NCBI GenBank assembly: GCA_029298735.1
Contig: JANSLP010000394.1
Coordinates: 1-27,547, forward strand
Direction: 5' to 3'
Source: Ophiostoma sp. CBS 140.51
Lineage: Eukaryota; Ascomycota; Sordariomycetes; Ophiostomatales; Ophiostomataceae
Length of the DNA stretch: 27,547 nt
This document shows positions 19,807 to 27,547 of the stretch, piece after piece (within the stretch, counting starts at the first letter, position 1; each line of letters begins with the position of its first letter). The notes under the pieces are model-generated. The model was not told where the DNA came from. It searched no databases and saw only the letters and a program-made list of their open reading frames with translations. The position numbers and the translations under genes are program-made.

Positions 19807-21558
19807 CTACGCTTCTAAAGAATCTTGGACGGTCCGGCGCAGCTTGCGGTTGTACAGTTTGCGGTCGTCGGGCGTGCCCCAGTACAGCTTGTGCGCCTCG
19901 GGATTCACGAGCGTGCGCGGGTCGTACGGCGGGTTCTCCTCTTCGAGCGCGTCGATGATGGCTTCGATGTGCGACCGCACGTCCTCGCGCTTGTTGGGTT
20001 TGACGACATAACAAGGGGTGCCGTCTTTGGCGATGCGGTGGTGGAAAATGTTGACCTCAAAGCGGGCGCGCGGCTGTTCTTGCGGAAACCGCGGGCTCAG
20101 CATCAGGCGGAACCGGAACAGGCCACCGTCCAGGTTCGTCATAGGTTTCCCGAAATAGGTGACGACCCACACAAACGGGTTGTTTCCCTCCAGTTCGATA
20201 TTGTGGGGGGTACCGTCGCGCTTGAACGCCTCGACGGCCTGCTCGTACTGCCGCCGCAGGTTGACCGACACCGTAGCCCCTTGCTCGACGGCCTCTTTGC
20301 CCTCGACGGCCCACCGCGTGGTCTCGTCGTCGAGTGCCTTTTTGATACCAATCAACCGCTGCTCGAGCTCGCCATAGCAAAACTTGCCCTCCATGGTATT
20401 GCTAGCCCCCTCAAAGGGCATCTGTGTGAACCGCTGGCCCTCGGCCACTTCGCCCATGGCCTTGCGCACCGATGCCAGGTACGAGTCGTAGTACCACAGA
20501 AAACGACGCTTGCACAGGTCCTTGAAGGGCTCAAAGGGAACGCTCTGCTCGTCTTGGCCGTCGATGTCAATGTCCTCCACCATATTGCAGCGTTCCGCCT
20601 GGTTCAGCCGGCCCAAGCGGTTGTGGACCAGTCCCAAGTATTCTTCGAGGCGCATGATGACGGTGACACGGATGGTCTCGTGGTGGATTTTTTGGACATA
20701 GTCGCGCTGGTTCTTCTTGTCGCTCGGGTCGTTGGCGTCTTCGAACCCGGGCTCGTTCTCGTATGGGTTGCCCGACATGAGGCTCTGGATGGATATTAGG
20801 ATGGACTCGAGGCCCTGTGCCGCCGACCACTCTTCGCCGCGTTCGCCGCGCCATGTTCCAAGAATGGACCTAGAGAAGGGAAGAGAGTCAGCAGGGAGTC
20901 AAGCGTCGTGTTATTGGAAGTCCAGTCCGGGCAACGCACAGGCAGACTCTTCCATTAGAGTAGATATTGGGGTTGAAACGGCTGCGGCCGGAATTTGTTG
21001 TCAGGGCTGTGACTGATGGTGATTTGCGAGGGTAGTCTATGTCTCGGAGAGAGAACAAAATAGATCCGTGGTTAGCTATGCGCTAGCTGTCTGTGGATGT
21101 AGGCCTATGTCGTTTCAGAATTTATTCACCTCTGCTGAACTTCATGATGAACTGGTCAAGCCCTTGGTTAGCACACTATCCACAGAGGTCCTTGGGAGCA
21201 AGACTGAGGGAAAGACCGGCCGCTGTCTTACCTCAAAGAAGCCAAACTCGTACGGTGTGTCCGGAGGACCAATAATCATGGTCGTGACATTGCGAACGTC
21301 GGCATCGCGGCACGCAACAGCGAGTGCTGGTCGGTGTTAGAACAGTGAGGGGGCAGGAGATTGAAGCTGGTCGTGGTGTGATGCTCACAGAGATCAGAGT
21401 TTCGCTGGATGTCGCTCAGTTCCTAAGAGATTCGTGTCAGCCCTCCATCCACAGCCTTGTCCAGATGCCGTTGAACCAACGAGACAGTCTTCCCCCCCCC
21501 CCCCCCCCACGAAGACAAGACAAACCTTGGAGATGCGGATGATCGACTGGTCCGACAT
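19807..21558 (-). CDS. Ubiquitin-conjugating enzyme E2, UBE2Z-like, with a second UBC-like domain
   Basis: Six exons give 447 residues: 21558-21526, 21422-21389, 21326-21232, 21151-21130, 21036-20940 and 20869-19807 (stop TAG). All five introns have GT-AG ends and CTAAC/CTGAC-like branch sites, and the phases close. The N-terminal UBC core (about 6-150) includes IIGPPDTPYEFGFFE, RFNPNIYSNGRVCLSILGTW with active-site Cys93, and the family-typical YENEPGFE. The NPN in place of HPN and the sequence around Cys93 are those of UBE2Z-type E2s, which take ubiquitin (in animals also FAT10) from an E1 and pass it to substrate or E3. The C-terminal part (about 293-447) again reads like an E2: WVVTYFGKP, GGLFRFRLMLSPRFPQEQP, then FEVNIFHHRIAKDGTPCYV with Cys380 at the equivalent place, then a helical tail. 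Whether Cys380 is active is unknown. Likely cytosolic or nuclear. Confidence 0.95.
21130..21151 (-). other. 22-nt microexon of the E2 gene
   Basis: Exon 4 is TTCATCATGAAGTTCAGC plus AGAG, flanked on the coding strand by ACCAG before and GTGAAT after. It encodes FIMKFSR and the first base of Asp62, exactly the beta-strand residues needed between FGFFE (exon 3) and DYPRKSP (exon 5) of the UBC fold. Skipping it would shift the frame (22 is not a multiple of three) and remove the active-site Cys. The flanking introns are 80 nt (21231-21152) and 93 nt (21129-21037). Confidence 0.85.
21492..21508. repeat. 17-bp C/G homopolymer inside intron 1 of the E2 gene
   Basis: Seventeen C residues on the plus strand form a run of 17 G in the pre-mRNA, beginning about 17 nt after the 5' splice site of intron 1 (21525-21423). 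Long G runs near a donor can act as intronic splicing enhancers or form G-quadruplexes. The exact length may be uncertain in an assembly. Confidence 0.9.
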
Positions 21559-23683
21559 GGCGACAGCAGTTCTGCACGCGACGGCAGAATGCGCGCTGGC
21601 GGGTCGGAGGTGTGGTCGGAGAGAAGGAGTGGTTAGAACGAGTGCGAGCGGGCCCGAGCTTGCGAGGATCAGATCAGGAAGAGCTGGACGTGGCACGATG
21701 GGCCCTGCGGGGAGGAGAGGATCGCGAAAGAGACCGAAATATTGAGATTAGAAAGGTAGGATGAGAGATCAAAACAGATGTCGTCGTTCGGTTTGAATCA
21801 GTGGCAGAAAAGTCGACCGGTAATCGAATCGTCGAAAAATAGAGGGGTAATTGTAATGTCTTGGGTCTGCGGCACTGATACTGGTGCACTGATACTGGTG
21901 AAGACTGATTTGACGATGTTGGAGTAACGATGAGAAGAATCGAGAAGAGGACTCGAAAGACGCTGCAATGGGCGAGAATAGGCAGGAAGTCGTCGTCGGA
22001 GGGAATACTATTGACAAGGCAGAAACGCAGAAAAGAGGCAGGAGTGAAGTGAAGCCTAGTGAGGTGAAGCCATGACTGATTGCACGGGATGCACACGCCC
22101 GTTTACAGTAGGCGCGACCCTGCATCTTCTGGCTCTTCTGCTGCGGGGTGTTTCCTCACTGAGGCTCACTGAGGCCAGCCAACGGCCACAAGGCCGTCCA
22201 CCACAAGTCCCAAAGTCAATAGCGATTCGCACGAGGCAGTCGAGACAACGGCCAATAGTGGGGCGGGCGGGGCGCTAGAGCCTCAACTGGCGCCTTCCCA
22301 AACAGAGGCCAACTTGGGGGACGTTAGATGCAAGCAGCCACGAGGCTGTCTCACGATCAATAGACAATTGACAGCAAGGAGCGATGCTCGGCATGTTAAG
22401 AGGTCGTAAGTGGTCAATAGCAGAAGCTCGGCAATGGCAATTTCTGAGAGAAAATGCAGTCGCGTCAACGTGTATATCTCATTTTTCGCTTCACAAGTAC
22501 CGAGACACAACAAGTGTCTAAGAGAATCTACCTACTAGTTGAGCCTCATAAAGTAAGCCGAAATACGCCGTGTCACGAGCTATGAGATGAGTGGTGATGA
22601 CGATGGGAAGCAGAGCCGATCGTGCTTTCCACTTCGCAATCTTGTACAAACTCTTGTAACTGCATAATTCCAGGAATGCATATATACGTACCCCGTGTAC
22701 TCGACGTGTCCCATTTCAAAGGAGAAGCATCCGAAAGAGCCCAGGAATGTGGCCAGCGTGCAGTACACGGCACTGGAAACAAGAACGCCTCCACCCTGTC
22801 GGATTTTGTCTGTGAGCTGTTTCGAAAACAAGGCCGGTGGAGCCGCTCCCAGGAGCTTCGTGAGACAAGGGGTGCTGCAACTGCTACTACTACTGTCATC
22901 CCCTCGGCTCCTTAGCCCGGTTACTGCAGGTGGCCCTCGCTCCTTCCCTAGCGCATCAGTCCTCCAGCACCTGTCGCAGCTGCTGTTTGTCAGTGAGATA
23001 GTACGGAGTACGAGCACCCCCAGCACCTTCCTCTGTCGCAAAAACAAACAAGGTGGCCCCTTCCCGCAATTGACACTCAGAAAGAGTGATAGAGTGTGAT
23101 TTTGACTCGAGGGAAAAAGTCTTGGCTTTGCTCATCCTTTTCGACAATTCATCCCATCTTTTTCTTCTGTTCTGTTCTCTTCCATCTTGTTTTCCATCAT
23201 CGTTTGCTCAAGCTTCCTCGAAGCTTCATTGTTCCCCATCTTGTGGCACCAATCGAACGCCTTTTCTTGTCTTTTTGTTCTCCGCTTTGATTTAGCGTCA
23301 TCCTGTCGCTCCGGAGCAGACGTCTCTAGTGGGAAACGCGCTTCTGTGTCTTTTTCTCTCTTTTCTCTATTTTCGCTTGTCTCTCCTCACTCTGACGTTT
23401 TTCTGGCGCGGACTGGTTTCTGTGTTATTTTTTGGGATTATCATTCGCTTTTAGCTCTGCTTTTCCTTTTCCCACATTCCTGTCTTCGCCTCTCCATCGT
23501 CATTCCCCCCTCTCCGCCAAAAGAAAACAGAGGGACAGCATAGCAACAACGACAACGACAACCTTTTCTACAGACGACAGCAGCTCCTTTATCTAGCTGG
23601 GTCGTTCCATCGCAACCTCGTCTTCTCTCCCCCTTTTTTCTCCTCGGCGCGCCATCATCATCCCACCACCCGCATCACAAGCC
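21559..23683. other. 2.1-kb divergent intergenic region (E2 / repeat-containing membrane protein genes)
   Basis: Both neighbours start outward from this gap, so it holds both promoters. The right third (about 23100-23680) is strongly CT-rich on the plus strand up to the ATG at 23684, which suggests a long pyrimidine-rich leader. A perfect tandem duplication of 14 bp lies at 21873-21900. Short frames at 22100-23100 on both strands have no domain and lack convincing splice partners. No gene was recognised. Confidence 0.55.
21873..21900. repeat. Perfect 14-bp tandem duplication
   Basis: CACTGATACTGGTG occurs twice head to tail, at 21873-21886 and 21887-21900, about 315 nt upstream of the E2 start codon. 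Probably a replication-slippage duplication; it could double a regulatory site. Confidence 0.85.
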
Positions 23684-26249
23684 ATGGCCGACACAAATGG
23701 AGCAGTGAAGTCGGCACGAGCCTCGGGCTCGCCGCAGGCCACAAAAAGCAGCACCGGCTCGCTCAACAAGAAGACAGCAAAAGCCTCAAGGAGCTTCCTC
23801 GGATACATCTTCAACACGGTTGCTAGGTGGGTTCCTTTTTTTTGTCGTGATGTTGTTTTTCACCCTGTCTGCCAGATACTAACTCTCTACTCTTTCTCTC
23901 CCCAGAATCTTCACGTGGTACTCGATATTTGTCCTCCTGTTCCGATGCCCGTCGAGCCTCGAAGAATGCGACGCCTCGACTCCACGGCTCTGCAAGCCCT
24001 ACTTTCAGATCAAGCAGGCTGTCACGCCACACGTCCAGAAGCAGTACGACGCCTACGCCGCACCCTATGTCCAGGTGGTGAAGCCGTACTACGACACGGT
24101 CGACCGCGCCGTCATTGCGCCCACATGGAAGTACGCCGTGAAGTACGGCGCGCCCCAGGTGCAGCAGGCGCAAAAGTTTGGCCAGGCGCAGTGGGAGTCC
24201 AACATCCAGCCGCAGCTGGCCAAGGCGCAGGATGCCGCGGTGCAGCAGTACAACCAGGTGCTCAGCCCGCACGTCGACAAGGCTGTGGAGGCCGTGGCCC
24301 CGTACTACGAGATTGGCCGCAACAGCGCGCTCCAGACGCACCACGAAGTGATTTTGCCCGCCTACACGTTTCTTGTCCCATACGCTCTTCAGGGTTACTC
24401 GGCTGCCTCGGCCTTTACGACGAGCACGGTTGTCCCCGCGGCTGTCTGGACCTACGGCCAGGCCTCGGAGTTTATTGATTCGACGGTCCTGCCCCAGCTG
24501 CGCATCTTTTACGTCAACACGGTCGAGCCGCAGCTGCAGAAGATTGGCCTGAGCCTCGGCCAGTACGAAGAGAAATCCTCGTCGCAGCGGACGTAAGTAC
24601 ACCCAGCTTGTGAAAATACCAAAATATGGTACAGCTCAATTACTAACACTCATAGTATTTACACCACCACCGCATCGTCTTCGTTCACGAAGCCTGCCCA
24701 GCCGACCACCTCGACCACGTCCATCAAGGCCGCCTCTTCCTCCACGACGACGACCTCGACCTCGACTTCGACTACCCCCACCGAGGAGGCGGAGACCATT
24801 TCAATTGCCACGGAGGCCGCCGCCGCCAGCTCTGTCGCCTCTGCCGCCCCCGCTGCGCCCGGTATCACGGACGCTCCCAAGCTGAAGCGCCCCGAGCCGA
24901 TTTTGCAGGACCAGGCCGACCCGTCGGAGGACGAGGCGCGCCGCAATGCCCGCGAGACAGTCGCCGAGGACCTGCACGCCTGGCAAGAAAAGTACGCCAA
25001 GGCGGCGGACGAGGGTGCGGCCGAGATTGAGAAGAGCGTCGAAGAAATCTCGAAGCGCATGATCCGCCGCAGCGCGCGCACAGCGGGTAAAGCCATGGTG
25101 GACGACCTGCAAAAGACGGTCATCAGCAACCTGGTGCAGCTGCGCCGTGATGTGCTCAAAATTGTGGGCGCCGTCAAGCAAGAGTCTGCTTCTCCCGCAG
25201 AAGCAGAGGAGCAAGTGCTTGTCGTTGTGCGCCGGGCGGGCGTCGAGATTAAGGAAAAGGCGCAGGCCGTGCGTTCGTGGCGCGAGGAGTACGGCAAAGA
25301 ACTGCAGGACACGATCAGCCGGGCAGCCGAGAACCATTTCCAGATCCTGGGGTCGATTAGAGATTTGGCGCTGCAGCGGATCGGCATGAAGTGGGCGTGG
25401 ATGGAAGGCGTGACGTACAAGGACTGGGCCAAGTACCACCAGCTGAAAGGCCGCTTCGAGGAGTGGGAGAATGACCTGGAGCAACTGATTGTGACGCACC
25501 CGGGTCTCGAGGCGGCTACGGCGGCGGGTCAGGCTGTCGAAGACGAGGCCATGGGCCTGGCTTCGTCGGCCGCCAAAGAGCTGGCGCGGCTGCGGCAGGT
25601 GGCGTCCCTCAAGATTGCCGAGCTGGACGACAGCGACGAGTTTGACGCGGACACGATCAAGGCGAATGTGGCGGCGGCCAAGGCGGCCAAGGAGGCCGAG
25701 GAGGCGCGTCTCGCTGAAGAGGCTGCTGCCGCCGAGGCTGCCGCCCAAGCTGCTCTCGAGGAAGAAAAGGCCGCTCGTGAAGAGGCCCTGGCGGCTGCCG
25801 CTGCCGCTGCCAAGGCCGTCGGTGCTGAGCCCATCGCGGAAGCGACCGTCGAGAACGAGGAGACCCCTAAGATCAAGGTCGATGACGACGAGACGGTCGA
25901 GGCCGTTCTTGTCGATGAGGAGGCCGAGGCCGCTGAAGCCGATACAGAGAAGGCCGACTCGGCGACCATCGCCCCTGACGAGGTTCCCATTATCCTGGGC
26001 GACATTGACGGCACCATTGTCGACGACACGCCGACGCACGAGACGACCGAGCTGGCTTCTGATGCTGAGTCGACCGAAGAGGCCGAGCCGATGCACCTCC
26101 CCGTCGACGAAGTCGTGGCGGCCGACGAGGTGCCTCTGGCGGTGGCGTCCAGTGTCGACGCTGAGGCGACCATTGTCGAGGAGGCTGCGAGCAAAAAGAT
26201 TCAGGAGGCTGACGAGGCGGAGGAGATTGAGACCGCCGAAGCTGCATAG
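23684..26249 (+). CDS. Membrane-anchored, repeat- and coiled-coil-rich protein (fungal family sometimes named 'hoxa13-like'; no homeodomain)
   Basis: Three exons (23684-23826, 23906-24592, 24656-26249) encode 807 residues. Intron 1 (79 nt) has GTGGGT...CCCAG; intron 2 (63 nt) has GTAAGT, a perfect TACTAAC and ATAG; phases join cleanly. After a basic Ser/Lys-rich N terminus comes a short hydrophobic segment (IFTWYSIFVLLF, about 49-60). Residues about 75-270 are Tyr/Val/Pro-punctuated amphipathic repeats (VTPHVQKQYDAYAAPYVQVV, then KPYYDTV and similar), reminiscent of perilipin, apolipoprotein or SRPP-type lipid-surface repeats. A Ser/Thr linker (about 278-330) leads to a charged helical domain (about 345-560, with YKDWAKYHQLKGRFEEWEND). 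An Ala/Glu coiled coil and a long acidic tail follow. From memory, related ascomycete proteins carry the label 'transcription factor hoxa13', which nothing in this sequence supports. A membrane or lipid-droplet surface role is my inference. Confidence 0.88.
23827..23905 (+). other. Intron 1 of the repeat-containing membrane protein gene (79 nt)
   Basis: It runs from GTGGGT at 23827 to CCCAG at 23905, with a CT-rich 3' end. Splicing joins AG and A into Arg48 and leads straight into the hydrophobic segment. Without splicing the frame shifts relative to the rest of the protein. Confidence 0.85.
24593..24655 (+). other. Intron 2 of the repeat-containing membrane protein gene (63 nt)
   Basis: It starts GTAAGT at 24593, contains the consensus branch site TACTAAC at 24641-24647 and ends CATAG at 24655. 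Reading through would hit the TAA formed at the donor immediately, so splicing is required to reach the C-terminal two thirds. Confidence 0.93.
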
Positions 26250-26618
26250 TAGGCGCCGTGGCGACTGTTTTGATTTGAATGACTGCTGTTTGGACCAGAT
26301 ATGTTGGCGTTTCTTCTTGTCTTTTGAGTTCTTGTCACTTTCCTTTGTCCTCTGTATCCATACCATTGTCTTTTGCACCTGCACATCTGTATCACTAGCA
26401 TATACGTTTTCAGAGAAAAATAAAGAAGAAAAAAAGAAGAAAAAAAAGAATATATATGTATCATGTGGTATGTGCCGATGTGTCAATATGCCAAAAGAAT
26501 TGAGTTTGTCTATGTTGTACATGCCGTCGGCCTTCTGGTCGTGGGTCGTTTCCTCTTCCTTCCATCTCGTCCGTCGTGTCGTCTTCGCTCGGCCCTCGGG
26601 CCTCGCTTGTGAGCTCGC
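26250..26618. other. Convergent intergenic region (repeat-containing membrane protein / BolA genes)
   Basis: This gap of about 370 bp contains both 3' ends. The plus-strand poly(A)-like motif at 26419-26424 and the purine-rich stretch after it are the only features seen. Confidence 0.6.
26419..26424 (+). terminator. Candidate poly(A) signal AATAAA
   Basis: The motif lies 170 nt downstream of the stop at 26249, is preceded by T-rich sequence and followed by an A/G-rich tract. It fits the expected 3' UTR length for a fungal gene. Confidence 0.5.
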
Positions 26619-27128
26619 CTACTCCGGCACCCGCGTCTTCAACTGCACACCATGCCATCCCTTGATCAAGTCGCCCAGCGCACCATTCACCATCCGCTGC
26701 TGCTTCAGCATGTTGGCGCCCCTGAATTTCTCGGACGAAATCTCAATCCCGTACATGCTCCCACACCCGCCCGAAATGTCCCGCACGCTCAGCTCGTGCG
26801 GCTCGAAAGCGGCCACCAGCAAGTCCCAAATGTGCGACTCAGCCTCGTCCAGAAAGTCGGGTTTGGGGATGGGCGAAACTGAGCTCGAGGAGGAGGACGA
26901 AGAAGAGTCTGTTGGGGCCGCCGCGGCGGTCGAGTAGGCGCAGGCAGAAGAGAGGAGGGTCGACTGAGTCGGGCGTGTCTTAGAGAGGGGACGGGCAGAA
27001 GAGCGGACGGCGGTCGCAATATTCCGGCGGGCAATGGAGGAGGTTGTGGTCGACACCGCCGACGAGGCCGCGCGGCGTGTGCTGTTGACCAGTTGCTGCC
27101 GGGCAAGGCGGCAGGCGGAGCAGATCAT
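26619..27128 (-). CDS. BOL3: Mitochondrial BolA-family protein (BolA3/Bol3-type)
   Basis: The ATG at 27128 (context CACAATGAT) starts 169 residues ending at a TAG at 26619. The frame is open to 27170 only through a non-ATG codon. Residues 1-70 are rich in Arg, Ser, Ala and Thr with almost no acidic residues, as in a mitochondrial targeting peptide; a run of nine or more Ser (about 75-83) then links to the domain. The BolA domain (about 94-165) has SVRDISGGCGSMYGIEISSE with Cys122, a KQQRMVNGAL helix, and WHGVQLKT with His159, the nearly invariant C-terminal His. In the BolA3 class the Cys and His contribute to [2Fe-2S] binding with a monothiol glutaredoxin and help deliver [4Fe-4S] clusters to mitochondrial enzymes. 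Class assignment rests on the GGCG motif plus the presequence. All key residues are present. It is convergent with the gene at 23684. Confidence 0.93.
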   Translation of the reverse strand: MICSACRLARQQLVNSTRRAASSAVSTTTSSIARRNIATAVRSSARPLSKTRPTQSTLLSSACAYSTAAAAPTDSSSSSSSSSVSPIPKPDFLDEAESHIWDLLVAAFEPHELSVRDISGGCGSMYGIEISSEKFRGANMLKQQRMVNGALGDLIKGWHGVQLKTRVPE

Positions 27129-27547
27129 TGTGATGGCGAGGGGTAACACTTGGGAAGAGAGAGTGTTCAATGGGTAGATGTGATCGTGAAAAGGTCATCG
27201 CCGATATGGTGAGGTCACTTTTTCCTGATGACAATTCCTACAGGTGGGCGGCAGACAGCTTTTTAGGAATGCGCCGAGTCCGCCTACGTAGTGGGTGGGT
27301 CTCGGTAGAAGTTTGGCCAATCATATCTGAGTAAATACAACCATAAACTTGATGCGGAGAGTTTGATCGCGATAAGGAAAGAGCAGCTTGTCTTATCGTG
27401 TAAGACCTCACATCGGTCCTTCAGTCGTTGATGCGACTTCATGGCATTCTATTTTATTTCATTGGCTATTTTTGTCATTGGAGATTTCTCTTGAACTATA
27501 CATTCTCGATTTCTAGTTGGAATTCTTCTAATTTTTTTAATGTTTGT
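27129..27547. other. Upstream region of the BolA gene, to the window edge
   Basis: This stretch should hold the leader and promoter of the BolA gene, reading on the minus strand. It turns AT-rich toward the edge. No further gene or clear element is visible. Confidence 0.5.

Noticed and set aside
22573..23099. Overlapping frames on both strands between the E2 gene and the gene at 23684
   Set aside because: No recognisable motif, no acceptable splice links to adjoining frames, and the region is expected to be a divergent promoter.
24801..26522. Open frame of about 570 codons on the minus strand opposite the gene at 23684-26249
   Set aside because: Mirror frame of an Ala/Glu/Asp-rich coding sequence; the translation is Leu/Arg/Gly-rich filler and the plus-strand frame has consistent introns and protein structure.
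1..27547. tRNA genes, CRISPR arrays, insertion sequences or retroelement remnants
   Set aside because: I looked for T-loop/anticodon patterns, regularly spaced repeats, and transposase or reverse-transcriptase motifs on both strands by eye and found none; a tRNAscan and repeat-library search would settle this.

Overview
The window looks like nuclear DNA of a filamentous ascomycete (Pezizomycotina, probably a sordariomycete; the order cannot be fixed from sequence alone). The reasons are short introns of 51-103 nt with fungal GTRNGT-type donors and CTAAC/CTGAC branch sites, a UstYa/DUF3328-family protein (a fungal family), fungal MFS and GT90 proteins, GC-rich coding regions, and long pyrimidine-rich or purine-rich intergenic stretches. 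I see no tRNA, rRNA, CRISPR array, transposase or reverse transcriptase.

Nine protein-coding genes can be supported, and their strands alternate strictly (- + - + - + - + -). In order they are: (1) a UstYa-like membrane oxidase-family protein (4392-5300, -); (2) a secreted glutaminyl-peptide cyclotransferase-like protein that has lost two of three zinc ligands (6781-8043, +); (3) a GT90/CAP10-type glycosyltransferase (8059-9486, -); (4) a small secreted glycoprotein of unknown function (10555-11298, +); (5) an MFS transporter with one 51-nt intron (11492-13177, -); (6) a long low-complexity Ala/Pro/Ser/Thr protein whose frame continues past a UAG into an RG-rich tail (16779-18878, tail to 19133, +); (7) a six-exon UBE2Z-like E2 enzyme with an apparent second UBC fold at the C terminus (19807-21558, -); (8) a three-exon coiled-coil/membrane protein with amphipathic repeats (23684-26249, +); (9) a mitochondrial BolA3-type Fe-S protein (26619-27128, -).

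Alternation gives four divergent gaps of about 1.07-3.6 kb, which carry the promoters, and four convergent gaps of 15-928 bp, where 3' ends face each other. The first 4.4 kb holds no gene I can support.

The left half (genes 1-5) is made of secretory, membrane and cell-surface functions and might include specialised metabolism (UstYa-like plus MFS), but no core biosynthetic enzyme or RiPP precursor is visible, so a cluster is only a hypothesis. The right half (genes 6-9) looks like housekeeping or nuclear, ubiquitin and mitochondrial genes. The observations most worth following are the stop-interrupted RG-rich tail at 18876-19133, the pseudo-enzyme character of the glutaminyl cyclase homologue, and the tandem-UBC E2 with its 22-nt microexon.
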